NCBI GenBank assembly: GCA_958298945.1
Contig: OY282610.1
Span: 68,135,088 to 68,199,087, forward strand
Source of the DNA: Atherix ibis
Lineage: Eukaryota > Arthropoda > Insecta > Diptera > Athericidae
Reading direction: 5' to 3'
DNA: 64,000 bases
This document shows positions 50,401 through 62,400 of the stretch, one piece after another. The translations under genes were made by a program, and so were the position numbers. Under the pieces are notes generated by a model, which was not told the origin of the DNA, did not search any database, and worked only from the letters and a program-made list of their open reading frames with translations. The stretch's first letter is position 1, and each line of letters begins with the position of its first letter.

Positions 50401-50976
50401 ACCCAGTTGGTCGGAATTCTGATTATATTCTTTACTACGGCATGATGAGCATCGTCGTCCTGGTGGCGGACATAGACATTTAGTTTATACCCATTTGGTC
50501 GGAAATCTGATTATATTCTTTGCGAAGGCATGATGAGCATCGTCGTCCTGGTGGCGGACATAGACATTTAGTTTATACCCATTTGGTCGGAAATCTGATT
50601 ATATTCTTTGCTAAGGCATGATGAGCATCGTCGTCCTGGTGGCGGATATAGACATTTTGTTTATACCCATTTGGTCGGAAATCTGATTATATTCTTTGCA
50701 ACGGTATGATGAGCATTGTCGTCCTTGTGGCGGACATATACATTTAGTTTATACCCGTATGGTCGGAAATCTGATTATATTCTTTGCTACGGCAAGATGA
50801 GCATCGTCGGTTGGTGGTGGATATAGACATTTAGTTTATACCCATTTGCTCGGAATTCTGATTATATTCTTTGTTACGGCATGATGAGCATCGTCGTCCT
50901 GGTGGCGGATAAAGACATTTAGTTTATACCCATTTGGTCGGAAATCTGATTATATTCTTTGCTACGGCCTGGTGGC
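50399..50976. repeat. 88-bp minisatellite, about 6.6 units
   Basis: The landmark CTGATTATATTCTTT occurs at 50419, 50507, 50595, 50683, 50771, 50858 and 50946 (spacing 88, once 87). Units are nearly identical. On the minus strand the unit adjoins the retrotransposon frame, so it appears to have expanded from within the RTE-like remnant. 88 is not a multiple of 3, so repetition breaks the frame. Confidence 0.95.
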
Positions 50977-50980
50977 GGTA

Positions 50981-51043
50981 GTTAAATCATATTAAAAACT
51001 AAATGTCTGTCTAAAAGACATTTAGTTTTTAATATGATTTAAC
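50981..51043. repeat. Perfect 27-bp palindrome at the end of the minisatellite
   Basis: Arms 50981-51007 and 51017-51043 are exact reverse complements with a 9-nt loop. The inner part of the arm (AAACTAAATGTC) is the inverse of the minisatellite segment GACATTTAGTTT, so the hairpin seems to be built from an inverted piece of the repeat. Confidence 0.95.
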
Positions 51044-53480
51044 TTCCACCACATTACTGGTGTTTATATGAAGTGAATTTTTTGTGGATAATTGGATGGA
51101 TTTTATTTTCCATGTACTGATCCGTCCATCTTTAAGAGTTCCCAAAGTGCAAAAAAAAACTACCCTCGAATAATTTAGCAAATGTATTTTCTCGCATTTA
51201 AATAAATAATCAAACTTTAGTGGGAAAATTTCAAATTATTCTCTTCGTTCGTTATAAATTTAGAAATATTTTTTCCATTTTTTTCCCAACAATTCATATT
51301 TTTAGAACTGAACAAGTTTATTTATTGTTTTCTCTTGTTTTTGTTATTTTTTTCTCTGTCACTCTCTACTTCTCTGGGATGCTATTTTCAACATAAGTCG
51401 GCATAATTTATATTTTTCTGTATTTTTTTATCTATCATTCGAAATAAATTGAAAAATATTCAAATGTTTCTTTCTCCATCAGAAAAAAAATAAAAAAATT
51501 AATAATAATAATTATAACTTTTTTTTAAAAATAAATTAACACTAATATGAACATGGTTTCGAAAAATGTATAGAAAAGCAAAAATAAAAAGAATTCGAAA
51601 CTATTATAAGTTGAGAAGAAAAAGATCATTTTCCGATGACTTTCGAAATAAATATTCTTTTTTTGATATTTTTTTGGTATTTTATATAATTTTTCCTATT
51701 TTTATAGAATGAAATGGGAAAATATTCAAGCAAAAGTTTCCAACGAAAAAAAAAATATTAAAATTCCGTTAAAATGTTGTGTTTCTCTTCCTCACACTTG
51801 CACGTTTGTGTTTTTCGTATGCTGTCACCCTCTCTGATTTGACATACAACAACAAGAATTTCATTTGAATTATTTTGCTATCAAATATTATCGAATGATA
51901 AAAATGCAAAAAAAGAAAAATTAGTACAAAAAATAAATTTTTAGAAGAAAAAAAAACCAAAAGAAATGAAAGGAAAAAAATAAATAGTCACGACAACAAA
52001 ATTGCTCAAATTCAAATTGAATTGGGATGCGAATAGAGAAATTATTAATTAGCGCGCTCACGGCTGCTGTTGTGTTCTATTCTCACCAGTTGGCCTACTG
52101 CCTGAGGATTGGCAATGTTAACGGACGCTCACGCATTCATAGATAAGATGGCTTATGGCCGTATACGTACACGCTATAAGGTGAATAGGAAAATTCACTC
52201 GTCCGATTTTATTGAAGGAATGGCGAATTCAATAAAAGACAAACGACTAAATCCGAGAACAGGCAATGGATAATATTTGCAAAAGTTTCTGTTCTATGCT
52301 CGATTAATATTCAAATAAATTTATTTCAAAATTATTATAGATAGACTGTTTGGTTCTCCATATTATCGGGGATGAGAGAGATAAGATACGTTGTTAATCA
52401 TGTATTATATCACATTTTGCGCCGCATTGCATCGTATCGAATTGTATCCGGGAATTGATGTTTAGTTAGTTTTTTTAACGATTGGCGGCGTTGCTATGAA
52501 TTTAAGTTGCGATGCGATATTAAAATTGAATTTGAATTCTGAAATTGTTTTAAAATTTTCGTGTTTGGTATGCGTTCTTAATAAATCAGGTGACGGCGAT
52601 GATAGTGTGTATATAAATTTTATTCAATATATATAGACTGGTTGGTATAATATTAAATGAAAGGAAAGTAGTCGGGAAAAAAATGTAGCAGTTGGGGGCA
52701 GGAGGGGTTGATTTAACAAAAAACCACGGAGTAGAAATTGTAGAATTAAAAAACAAAATTTTATAAATTGGTGAGTATTGAATTAAATAATAGGAATAGT
52801 CTTAAATACAATAATAATTGGGGTGGGGAGGGGGAGGTAGTTGTGGTTTTGTTCTGTAGATGTATTTATTTATACGATTACAGAATTAGAAAGAAAAGTA
52901 AGCGAACAAGTTGCAACGAAAACTGACATTTTATGTGAAATATTTTTGTAACATTCTTAATATTTTCTACTCCCAATTGGATAAATCGTTTATTTCGAGC
53001 TCACCTACCTACTACTACTTGTCCGCTGGTAGCTATCATCAATTGAAAATAGATTACGAATTTAGCCGATATCTGAGATTATTGGAGATGAGCAATTTTC
53101 ATAAGGGATTATTAATAAAATGCAAAATATTTTCTTTCAGTATCATCTTCCACTATCAATTCGTTTCAGTTTTGTACGCTTTCGATAATTTTAAAATGTC
53201 TACCAACACATCGGTATGTTATATATATGCAAACGTATTATATGTCAGAATTGTGTAATTGCCTTGATTTTGGTGACATCACGTATACTTATATAAATAG
53301 GGGATAAGCCAAAATTAAATAGAGTAAATCTGAAGGAAAAAATAAATATTTTTTTTTTGTCATTATTTAATATCAGAAATTTCAATTTTCATCCAAAATT
53401 GATATTGCGTAAAATTTGTTTTTGATTAAAAGTTGCTTGTTTGTATTTAATTGTATGTAAGGTCCTCTGGAGTGTCTGTG
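51044..53480. other. AT-rich DNA, no gene seen
   Basis: Homopolymer-rich, without recognised mobile elements. A 115-codon open frame at 52911-53258 begins with a non-ATG codon and resembles no family. Slightly GC-richer stretches near 52060-52160 carry no clear coding signal. Confidence 0.4.
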
Positions 53481-53890
53481 TGACCGCAACCGCTCAGATG
53501 TGGCTTAAAAGGCTGCGGTGAGCTGGACAATTAATTCGTATGGATGATGAAGATCCTGCTCGGAAAGTCTATAGACCTGCTCCATTTATGGTCCCAGTAG
53601 ACGAGGTAGCCTTTATCTTCGGTGGAGCAGCGGTGCTAACCAGGACACCAAAAACATACTGGGAGTATCGAACTTGAAGACGTTCCAGTCCTATTACAAT
53701 CGTATCGATCATTCGGATAATTGTGGTAGGTTGGACAGTTAATCCGTATGGATGAGAAACGTTAGACTTGACGCCAAAAACATACCGGGAGTGTTGAACT
53801 AGAGGCCGGGACGTCTACGGTTCTTTGATTCAGCAGTCCTAGCCCGCACTCCTTGAATGTAAGGTCGTTGATGATGATAATGTAAGCTTC
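53481..53890 (+). mobile_element. RTE-like retrotransposon 3' ends, two fragments in tandem
   Basis: The motif AGQLIRMDDEDPARKVY is at about 53519-53575, followed by TRTPKTYWEYRT near 53640-53675. A second diverged run follows (GGTTGGACAGTTAATCCGTA near 53730, CCAAAAACATACCGGGAGTG near 53773). It ends with GRDVYGSLIQQS and a GATGATGATAATG tail near 53870. The same segment is thus present twice, as if one 3' end was duplicated or inserted into another. Confidence 0.65.
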
Positions 53891-53989
53891 GTAGGTGTTA
53901 CTATTTAGCGACCTGTAAGTGTGTGAGTTGGATGAGATCGATCCCTTGCAGTGTTAGTTGGACCAGTTATAGATCCATTATCCTTTCCG

Positions 53990-54745
53990 AATCCTCTTTT
54001 TGTAGAGGAATTTAAAAGCTCCACAATCAAGGGAACCTCATCACAATAATTGCTTCTATACGTGAACCACCTTCGCTTTCTTCTAACAGCAAGCGGGCTC
54101 AGGTTCCAACCCTACCATTCTCAGCATTTAAAAAACCTGCCTTCCTGTTCACCATTTCATCTCCGCTCTTTGTCGTGAGTTTCATTCTGCATCCTTCTTA
54201 TTGCAAGTGGTCTCAACTATCTACTATACCATCTTCTGTTAACAAAACCTGCCATTTCTTCTGTGCATAAAGCCATCAAGCAATTCATCGAACTCGCCAC
54301 GACTTATTCTTCTATCTGGTCCCGCCCCTGAGCAGCTGCATCCATCACAAGTATCTCCTTTCGCTAACAGTCAGTTAGCAAGGCGTACCTAAATCTCTAC
54401 TATCATCTGCAGTGATAGCACCCGAGATCCTGCCATCCCTCAACTCCTGTCCTAAGACTGTACCCGCGATGTAGGTGTCAACCACAGCCAGTACGTTTTA
54501 GCCAAAGGCCTAAAGCTTCCGATCATCGTGGTACCAGTCAGTTCTGCTTTAAGAGTAGCTGGTAGGCACTCTTCGCTCAAAGAGCTACAGTAAGGATCCT
54601 TGTAATTTCCTTGGCACTGCTAGGGCAAAGACCCGTAGGCCACTACTGGTACAGATCTTATAGCTGAATCATTCGCCCAGAAGTGGTGAACTCGTCAGAA
54701 AATAAATGTTGGGTAAGGTGACATTCGGTTAGAAGGAGACCTATT
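53990..54745. repeat. Unassigned GC-richer repeat family, copy 3
   Basis: Related to 46490-47290 and 47340-47770 over most of its length (CAAGCGGGCTCAGGTTCCAA, AAGTGGTCTCAACTATCTAC, AGTGATAGCACCCGAGAT, TGTACCCGCGATGTAGGTGT). As at 44.8-46.4 kb, it follows an RTE-like tail. No coding motif recognised. Confidence 0.6.
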
Positions 54746-56560
54746 CATGCCATTTAACGTTGCCCAAAAATTCCCCTTTTGTTATGCAGGTTATGTTGCG
54801 AATATAGTTGAGAACGGGATAACTCGAATGGTTTTCCAAGAAGTTTATTCAAATTTTTTCTCTTATTTCTTATCCTTTTTCGAGATTCTACTGCAACATC
54901 ATTTGCAGTGAGAACTATCTCTGATACTGTCAATGTAGTATTTAGCTTAGGCCACCCCACCTGGTGGTAACTAACGAAACGATCCAAACTATTGTATAAA
55001 AATACACAATTTATCTTATATTTTTTATATTATAAATCTTTTGTTAATTACTTTTCTAGTCCAAAGAATTTCTGAACAAAAAAAAACAGTGCCACCACTT
55101 CACTGCGGCATGTCAAAGTCATAATATCTTGTTGGTACAGTGGTTTTAGTATAAATTGATTTGACGGAATGGTAGGAATAAGAGGGAGCCAAAGAAAATT
55201 TTAATACATCAAATGACTTTGGGAATTCGAAATTCTAGAAGGACTCAAGTAAACAAAGTCGCCTTAATGGTACGAAAAAAAAATTAAATCAATAAAGCCA
55301 AAAATACAGAAAATTGTTTTTCGTCAAGGTTTTTTTTGCCACTTGTACAAAAATTGTAATACTAAAAAAAAAGTTCCCCTTTCGAATGTAATCAAAATCG
55401 AAATGAATTTAATTACGCATAAAATCAACCATCAAATATTATCTAGATATTAATACAAATGTTAATTTGTTACACGTTGTGGCACGTTTTTTTTTACCGA
55501 GTTAATCTAAAAACAAAAGAAAAACCTATGCTCCAATACAAATACTTTACGCCATCTGTCAGCATTTTGTCGTTTTGTTTTTAATTGCTTTTTATTTATG
55601 TACCGATTGCGTCAACAAAGCCATTTGCAATTGCAGATTTTAATCATAAAACTTACAATTAAACTACAAAATGTGTACATGTTTGCATATGTGCATTTGT
55701 GCAACTAAAGAGTGCATTGTTCGTAGAAAAATAGTAAAATAAAAGTTTGCAGGAAAAAAACTTAAATTGTAATACGAGCACACAAGTGCTGCGAGTGTGT
55801 CCATTCATTCATTCATTCATAACGCGAGGGAGGTAGTTACTCTGTATTCATTATTTCATTTACACTCGTCTGATTGTAATTGAAACTTTATCCACAGTCC
55901 CGAGTGCACATATTACCACCGCAATCGTAATCAATGTTGCAAATTTTTATTTCAGTCCACAATACATTCCCCAAGTTGTGTGTGTTAGTAGTACTGCTCG
56001 TGCAGATTTGTAATCAATCGAAGTGCACGTTGAGCTTGTTAGGATAAAACGAAACCGCAAATTTCGTATTCCGATAAAATTTTTTTTGTACTTTTCATTA
56101 TTTAAATTTTCATAATTCAATTTTTTTGCCATTTACGAAAATTATGAAAAAATTCAAATATGCTAAAAAACGAGAAAAAATTGACAAAAAAGAAAAATAA
56201 ACTCTTACCAGCTAATGCCAATTTCTGCCACAAGATGACATTTCGTTAACTCGATATTTCTACCGAAATAGCAAAGAGTCATCTGGTGGCAGATTGTATT
56301 ATTTTATATAATTTTATACTGATGAATGCGCAGGACATTGGGTGGTGTGAATAAAAATTGACCATCTAATTTTCGAGAACTGTCATGGGTTGTGAATTTT
56401 AATTTTCTCAAATAGAGATCATATTCCAATTTGTTAAATATGAAAAATCTTAGGTGAGAACTGTCAAACTGTTAGCAGGCATATTCAAATTAAATCAAAA
56501 AATGTCGAAAGATTGAAAATTGAATTGAATTGTCGGTTTAGTGGTATAGACCTTTGTAGC
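54746..56560. other. AT-rich interval, no gene seen
   Basis: Includes a (CATT)n tract near 55802-55820. No coding exon or element recognised. Confidence 0.4.
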
Positions 56561-57300
56561 TTCATAGAAGTCAAAGGGCGTTAAATCGCACGATCTTGGC
56601 GATCAGCTGATATCAGAAAGTCTCGCAATAATACAACGTGGGTTAATCTCGTTTTAAGTCGCATCGTCCTGTTGGGAGGACCAGATTTTGTACAAGTCCA
56701 TATCGTCCAATTGAGACCAAAAAAAACTGTTATCATCGCTTGATACTTATCGCCTATAATAGTTACCGTCGCGCCAGCCTTATTGTGAAAGCAATACATC
56801 CGATGACTGTATTTCCGATGATGCCTTGTTTTTCTGGATGGAAAGGAAGCTCCTGAAACTGTTGGAATTGCGTTTCGTTCTAAATCCGACAATTTTGTTT
56901 GCTTATATCGCTATTCATCCAAAGATGCGCTTCGTCGCTGGTTTTGCACCAAATCTGAAATCCGTTTCCAACTACTTCGCATGGTCCAATGCTACGCATG
57001 GTATTGTGCCTTCAGTTCTTTTAAATTAAATCTTGTACGAATATAGAACGAAGTCTCTTCGGAATATTTTACAAGTTGGAGTCGCTGCAAGTCCCTATTC
57101 TTGTGAACGACTTGGAGTCAGTTATATTGCTGATGTACGCGCACTGAACAATTAGCAACTGTACCGGGTTTTTTCTCGAATTTCCCGATTAGACGTTGAA
57201 TTGTACTGTCGGAGGGACGTCCATTTTGACCATATTTTCATCGCAGCTAACGTAACGGCGAATAGAGCACGTGTTTTAAAATAAATGCTTGCTATTTCAA
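56561..57300 (-). mobile_element. IS630/Tc1-mariner transposase remnant
   Basis: The minus strand carries an N-terminal part (RPSDSTIQRLIGKFEKTGTV at about 57225-57165), and LQRLQLVKYSEETS near 57090-57050. GATVTIIGDKYQAMITVFF at about 56780-56725 corresponds to the usual VTVNGERYR.MI..FF. Near 56600 is a region with the remains of the DGATCHTA and REKFG segments. Order agrees with the family at 34.35 kb, but heavy frame shifting makes it inactive. Confidence 0.65.
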
Positions 57301-57817
57301 TGCATTATTGAATCGTGTAGCTCTCCAGGTCCCATACCTTTCTGCAATCGAAGAAAACTGTAAGCAAAACTTTCACATTCGACGGAACTTGGCGCGCTTT
57401 TTTCGGGCTTGGCTCGTGTGGCAGCTTCCATTAGGATGATTGAACTTTGGTTTCCACGTCATAACCATAAACCCATGATTCGTCACCAGTTATGACCCTC
57501 TGGAGCAAATTCGGGTCGTCGCGGACAGACTCCAACAGCTCCTTAGCAATGTTAATGCGATGCTGTTTTTGGTCGGAAATGGACAAAAATCGAAGACGAC
57601 CCATAACACGTGCAAGCAAATCAGCTGTCAAAAATTAACTGAACATTCAAAATGGCCGAGTGAGAGACATGAGTACCAACATAACGACACAAAAAATCGA
57701 AAATCGGCATAAGTGAGAGACATGAGTACCAAGATACGCCACATAAAAATCGAAAATCGAATATACGTAACCCGCGGAAATTCAAAATTCGCGATACTTT
57801 TTGAACAGACCTCGTAT
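57265..57817 (-). mobile_element. mariner-like element remnant
   Basis: On the minus strand, ITGDESWVYGYDVETKVQSS at 57490-57431 is the first catalytic region of mariner transposases. It is preceded by RLRFLSISDQKQHRINIAKEL and followed by SPKKARQVPSNVKVLLTVFF (about 57405-57345). The right end has ACGAGGTCTGTTCAAAAAGT reading inward (57813-57794), a typical mariner terminal repeat. The left half is lost against the neighbouring transposase remnant. Confidence 0.75.
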
Positions 57818-59460
57818 TGGGGCTATAGCCAAATACAAGCATATAAGAATGACAACGCTGGCATTTGAAACGTCAAAGTAGTAGGCTGACAAAAAAGTCC
57901 CTTAGCTTCGTCAAGTTGAACGAAAGTAGTGTTTGTTCACACCAAACGAAGTATTTCCTTCAGCAACAAAAAAATTAAGGTTATGCTAATACTTCGCTTT
58001 TATTCAAACCGCTAACCGTTTGGTAAGGATGACACAATAGCATAAAAGAGTTATGTAAACATTACAAGCTTCCATTTGTTGTGAAGGTGTAAACATTGAC
58101 CTTAATCCCATTAACTACCCTTTACTTAGGTAAGAAGTATTTTAGAATTATGTTAAATATCCTTCTGGTAAGAAAATTCTAAAATACATAATTTGAATTC
58201 TTTTTTTTTTTGATTATTTTGTGTATGGTGTTTACAGGCTTTGAAATTTTTTTAAAGGATGAGAATTGGTGAAAATTTATGATCGCTTAAACAATGCGTC
58301 TTATTTCTGACCTGGTTCTTAGAGTTTGGAGCCCTCTGGTTAATGATCGAAATAATATGTGAAAGAAAGTCAAAAATATTATTTTTTTTTTATAAGTTTT
58401 AAAGCGATCGAAATACGCTTAAAAATATTTTGGAGAAAAAAACCAGTTTTATTTATAATTATTGTAGATTTTGGTTTGAAAGAAAGAAAACGATTATTCG
58501 AAAGACGTCATTTTTACAACAGCAAAATAAATTAGGGACAGCCCTTGAAACAAATTTAAACATTTTTCAAATTCAACGGAACAATTTTCATCAAGTCTAT
58601 ATTATTTTCTCATTTCAAATTGTATTTTTTGAAAAAAAATATTCTATGCTATTAGATGTGTTTATGAATAAAAATTGACTAACTATTTATAAATATAATA
58701 AATGCATAAAATATTAATAAATGAACAGTTTTCAAGAGTACAATACAATACATGTACAAAAGTGCATACATAAGCTTATGTGGTTGGTCGCACACGCGTC
58801 CGAATGAGGAATCTGTCAGGGAGTTGAGAAAATGTGGGAAATGTGTGGGTTGGTTTGCTGGCTATTGGGGTTCATATCTCTGATATCTCATGCATATACT
58901 CTTTGGTATCAATTGAAGAACTCAGCGTATACGTGTGTCATTATTTCTCTTCTCTTTCTATTTTTTTTTTTTTAACTTTTGGCTGTTGTTTGTTGATTTT
59001 TCATCTCTTTTCCATCATTTGATTATGTTATTCCCCAATGGGGATTGTGGGGATCAAATTGGTTTGGTGGTGATGATCAGTTTTCCTTCATTCCTTCAAT
59101 TTTACAACAAAAATATTTTTCTCCTCACGGCAGGGGTCGCGGTAGAGAGGAAGTGAGTATGTGAGGTATAACTCCAATGGGTTGGGTTGCGGGTAAGAGA
59201 AGAAGAGAAGGAAGAGCTCAGCCGGTGGATACCGAGCTGTACCGATAAATAAAAATTTGTAAATTTTATTTACGGAAAAGAGAAGAGCAAATCAAAAGAC
59301 ACACTAGGTTAGAAAAAAAAAAAATTAAAATATATAACGACAGAAAGAGAAAAAAAGAAAGGGAAAATAAAATAAAACAAAATAACAACAACAACAAAAA
59401 GAAAGAAGCCAACAACAAAAAAAGGAAGCGAAAAATTATTTTCTTTGACGACGATCGCGA
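57818..59460. other. AT-rich interval, no gene seen
   Basis: No coding exon recognised. 59150-59450 is increasingly purine-rich with GAGAG motifs and lies just upstream of a candidate core promoter. Confidence 0.4.
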
Positions 59461-59464
59461 GAGT

Positions 59465-59499
59465 TCAGTTTTGAGTTGGTTACCAACGCGAGCGGGTCA
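59465..59499 (+). promoter_or_regulatory. Candidate TATA-less core promoter (Inr with downstream elements)
   Basis: TCAGTT at 59465-59470 matches the insect initiator. Downstream are CCAACGCGAGCGG (59483-59495), similar to the motif-ten element, and GGTCA (59495-59499), which fits the downstream promoter element. Spacing from the initiator A is 29 instead of the usual 28, one base off. A GAGAG lies just upstream. No coding exon follows in the window, so it would have to start a gene with a long leader or distant exons. Confidence 0.35.
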
Positions 59500-62400
59500 T
59501 TCTGCTTAATAACAGGAGACGTACATAAAAACAATTTCTATAAATATATCTATCCATACATAAATAAAATAAAATAAACTAATATATATAATATCATCTA
59601 TTTTTAATTATAATAATAATCATTTTATTATTATTATAAATGATAATCGTTTTTAAAAAAAAAAATAATAATAAAATTAAACTATTTTTAAAAAAATAAA
59701 AAAATAAAACTTTTCAATTTGAAATTTGTAAATAATTAAAACAAAAAGAAGAACTGTACTAAATAGTAAACTTTATAATAATCAAAGTAAAATAAAATTA
59801 AAAAAAAGAAGATATTTTTTTCAAAAAATCTCAAAGGAAATTAACGAAATAAATATTTGAAAATTATTGGCTCAAAAAAAAAAATATTCATAATTTTTAT
59901 AGAAAAAATAACGAATAAATTTTAAAAATAAACAACATAAAATAAAAAATTAACTATAAAAACAAAATAAAAAAAAAACAATAAAAAAAATAAAAGAATT
60001 TTTTTTTAAATATTGGAAAGCACACTTAATGATTGCGGACGGACATTTTTGAGCGAATAATTCCTATTTGAAAAGCATCCTAAATAATCGATTTTATAGT
60101 CGATTCTGTGTCAGATTTTCCTTTAGTCAATGGGAATTTCTATCTATAGTCGTTTTCGTCATAATTTTTTTTTGGTTTTCATTTAAAAAAAAATTATTTT
60201 TTTTATTTAATTGAATTTTTAAAAATAAAGTTTAATTGAAAGAATATGGAAAATATAGTAAAAATAGTTTTTTGGTCTGAAATTTTTTCTTTTTTTCATA
60301 AAGAATGTTTGGCTTGCCAATTTAAACATAACAAAAAAAAATATTTTTCCTATGACATGTTGCAAACTAAACAATATTTAAAAAAAACCAAATTAATTAT
60401 TGCAAAAATCAAATCAAAAATCGATTAAAGAAAAATTAGTTTAAAAAACGAAAATATTTGATTTATTTTTTAAAAAAAAACCATATTCTTTTAAAAGGTA
60501 CATAGGAAAAATAGTGTCTCGTTGAGGGGTGGTGGGGGAGTTGTGCGAGTAGGCTAAATAAGTAGCACAATATTAACCAAAAAAAGGAAAAAAGAATGGA
60601 AAAGAAAAAAAAACTAACGACAACAAGAACAGCAACAGCAACTTAAGTTACTTTTTAAAAAAATAGATTTTTCTTTTAATATAAATAAAATTGCATATTT
60701 ATAGATAAATTCAGACTAGGAAAAAAATATTTGCCGTTTGCGTTTTCTTTTCTTTTTTTAAATAAATGAATATCAAATTTCAATATCTGCTCGCACACAT
60801 TTGAACAGAAATACAAATGCAAAAGCAAAACAAAAACAAAAATAGGTGATTAGTTGGTTGAGAGGGCGTTAGAGTAGCAAAGATACCGTGAGAGGTAAAA
60901 AAAGAGTGAAAGCGAGTTGATAGAGCAGTCCGATATAGGGAAAAAAAGAGTAGAAGGAAAATATAGGTTAAAAGGGGAAAAAAATTCTAACAGCAAATAA
61001 GGGAGAAAGGAAGGAAGACATTTTTTTCTATGATGCCAATGACACATGGAAATGAAATGATATCGAACTGAATTGTAACGAAACGGTTAAGTGAGTAACG
61101 AGAATTCGAAAATCCAGGAATCGGTAATTCCGTAATCGGTTTTGCTTGATAAGAAATTCTATCGAAATCATTAAAAATAATAGAAAAAAAAAACAAAAAC
61201 AAGAACAACTAAATAAAAACAATTAACTTTAATAGTTACAATTTTGATAAAACAGAAATAAAAACCATTTTAATCATTTCACAATAATAGTTATTAAATT
61301 GTGTACGCCATATAATGTCGTATTTAAAAAAGAAAGAGCAAAAAGAATAGTGTTCAAAATTATTTATTATAGTGTTTTGTGTGTTTGATTTGATTGTTTT
61401 TTTTTAAGTTTCGAATAATAGGAGAAAAAAATATGACACAAGAAAAATATTTAAAAAAAAAATTTTAGTAAAAACCACACGTTATTTTTTTTTTTTTGTC
61501 AATTTTATATGATTTTTTTTTTATTTATTGGTAAAAGAAAAATTAGAAATAAAGAAAAATTGAAGGAGAAAGTTTTAAAGAAAAAAAACTCTGCGGTAAT
61601 TTGAACAAAAAAAAACCGCTGTAAAAAAATGGAAATTTTGAAATTTTTCGCACGCTATTTGCTTTGACAGAAGCGAACTGAAATTTTTTTTTGTGAAAAT
61701 AGACTCGATTCGAATCTATTTTCGTATTGAAGCACCATTTTTTTTTCTTCACGCGTTTATTTTTCAATTCTAATTTTATTTTTAATTTTTGGTTGGGTTT
61801 TTTTTTCGTTTCATCTAATTAAAATTTATTCTGACTGGTTTTTTGTTTGTTTTTGCGGTAATCATAGAATTATGTATACTTTCGAAAAATTTAGAATATG
61901 TATTTTTTCGAAATTCATTTGAATTCAATTGCCAAAATGAGAAAAAAAATGGCGATCAAACCGGATTTGTTCTCTTTTTATAAAAGAGCAGAAGTAACAA
62001 TGATTTCTATTTGATTGAATTAAGCACGTTTAGAACCTCCTACAAAATTCGGCCTAATTCGTCCGGCACCCTTTCCCGCTTGTTCTTGGCAATATTGGTG
62101 CTATGTTACCATCGCCTTTGCTTTTTTCTATTTTGGTTCTCCCGAAAACTGTTCCCATCCGATGATGTTCGTTCCAATCACGATATATATTACTTTATAC
62201 ATTGTATTATGACGGGGTGGTTGGCAGGGAAGACGGGGCTTGAGAGGCAAGTCTTAGTTCTGTTGGGAAATTTATTAATATTTTTTTCTATAATTTAATT
62301 TAAATTAAAAAATTTGTTTGAATAATTTTATTTGTAAAAAAGTTAATAGATTTTCGAACATGGAACAAAAAATATAGACAAGAAAATTGTTAAAAAAAAA

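Noticed and set aside
52911..53258. 115-codon + strand frame
   Set aside because: Non-ATG start, AT-driven composition, no recognisable domain or splice context.
62011..62298. 95-codon + strand frame
   Set aside because: Aromatic-rich with no family resemblance and no splice or promoter support; likely chance.
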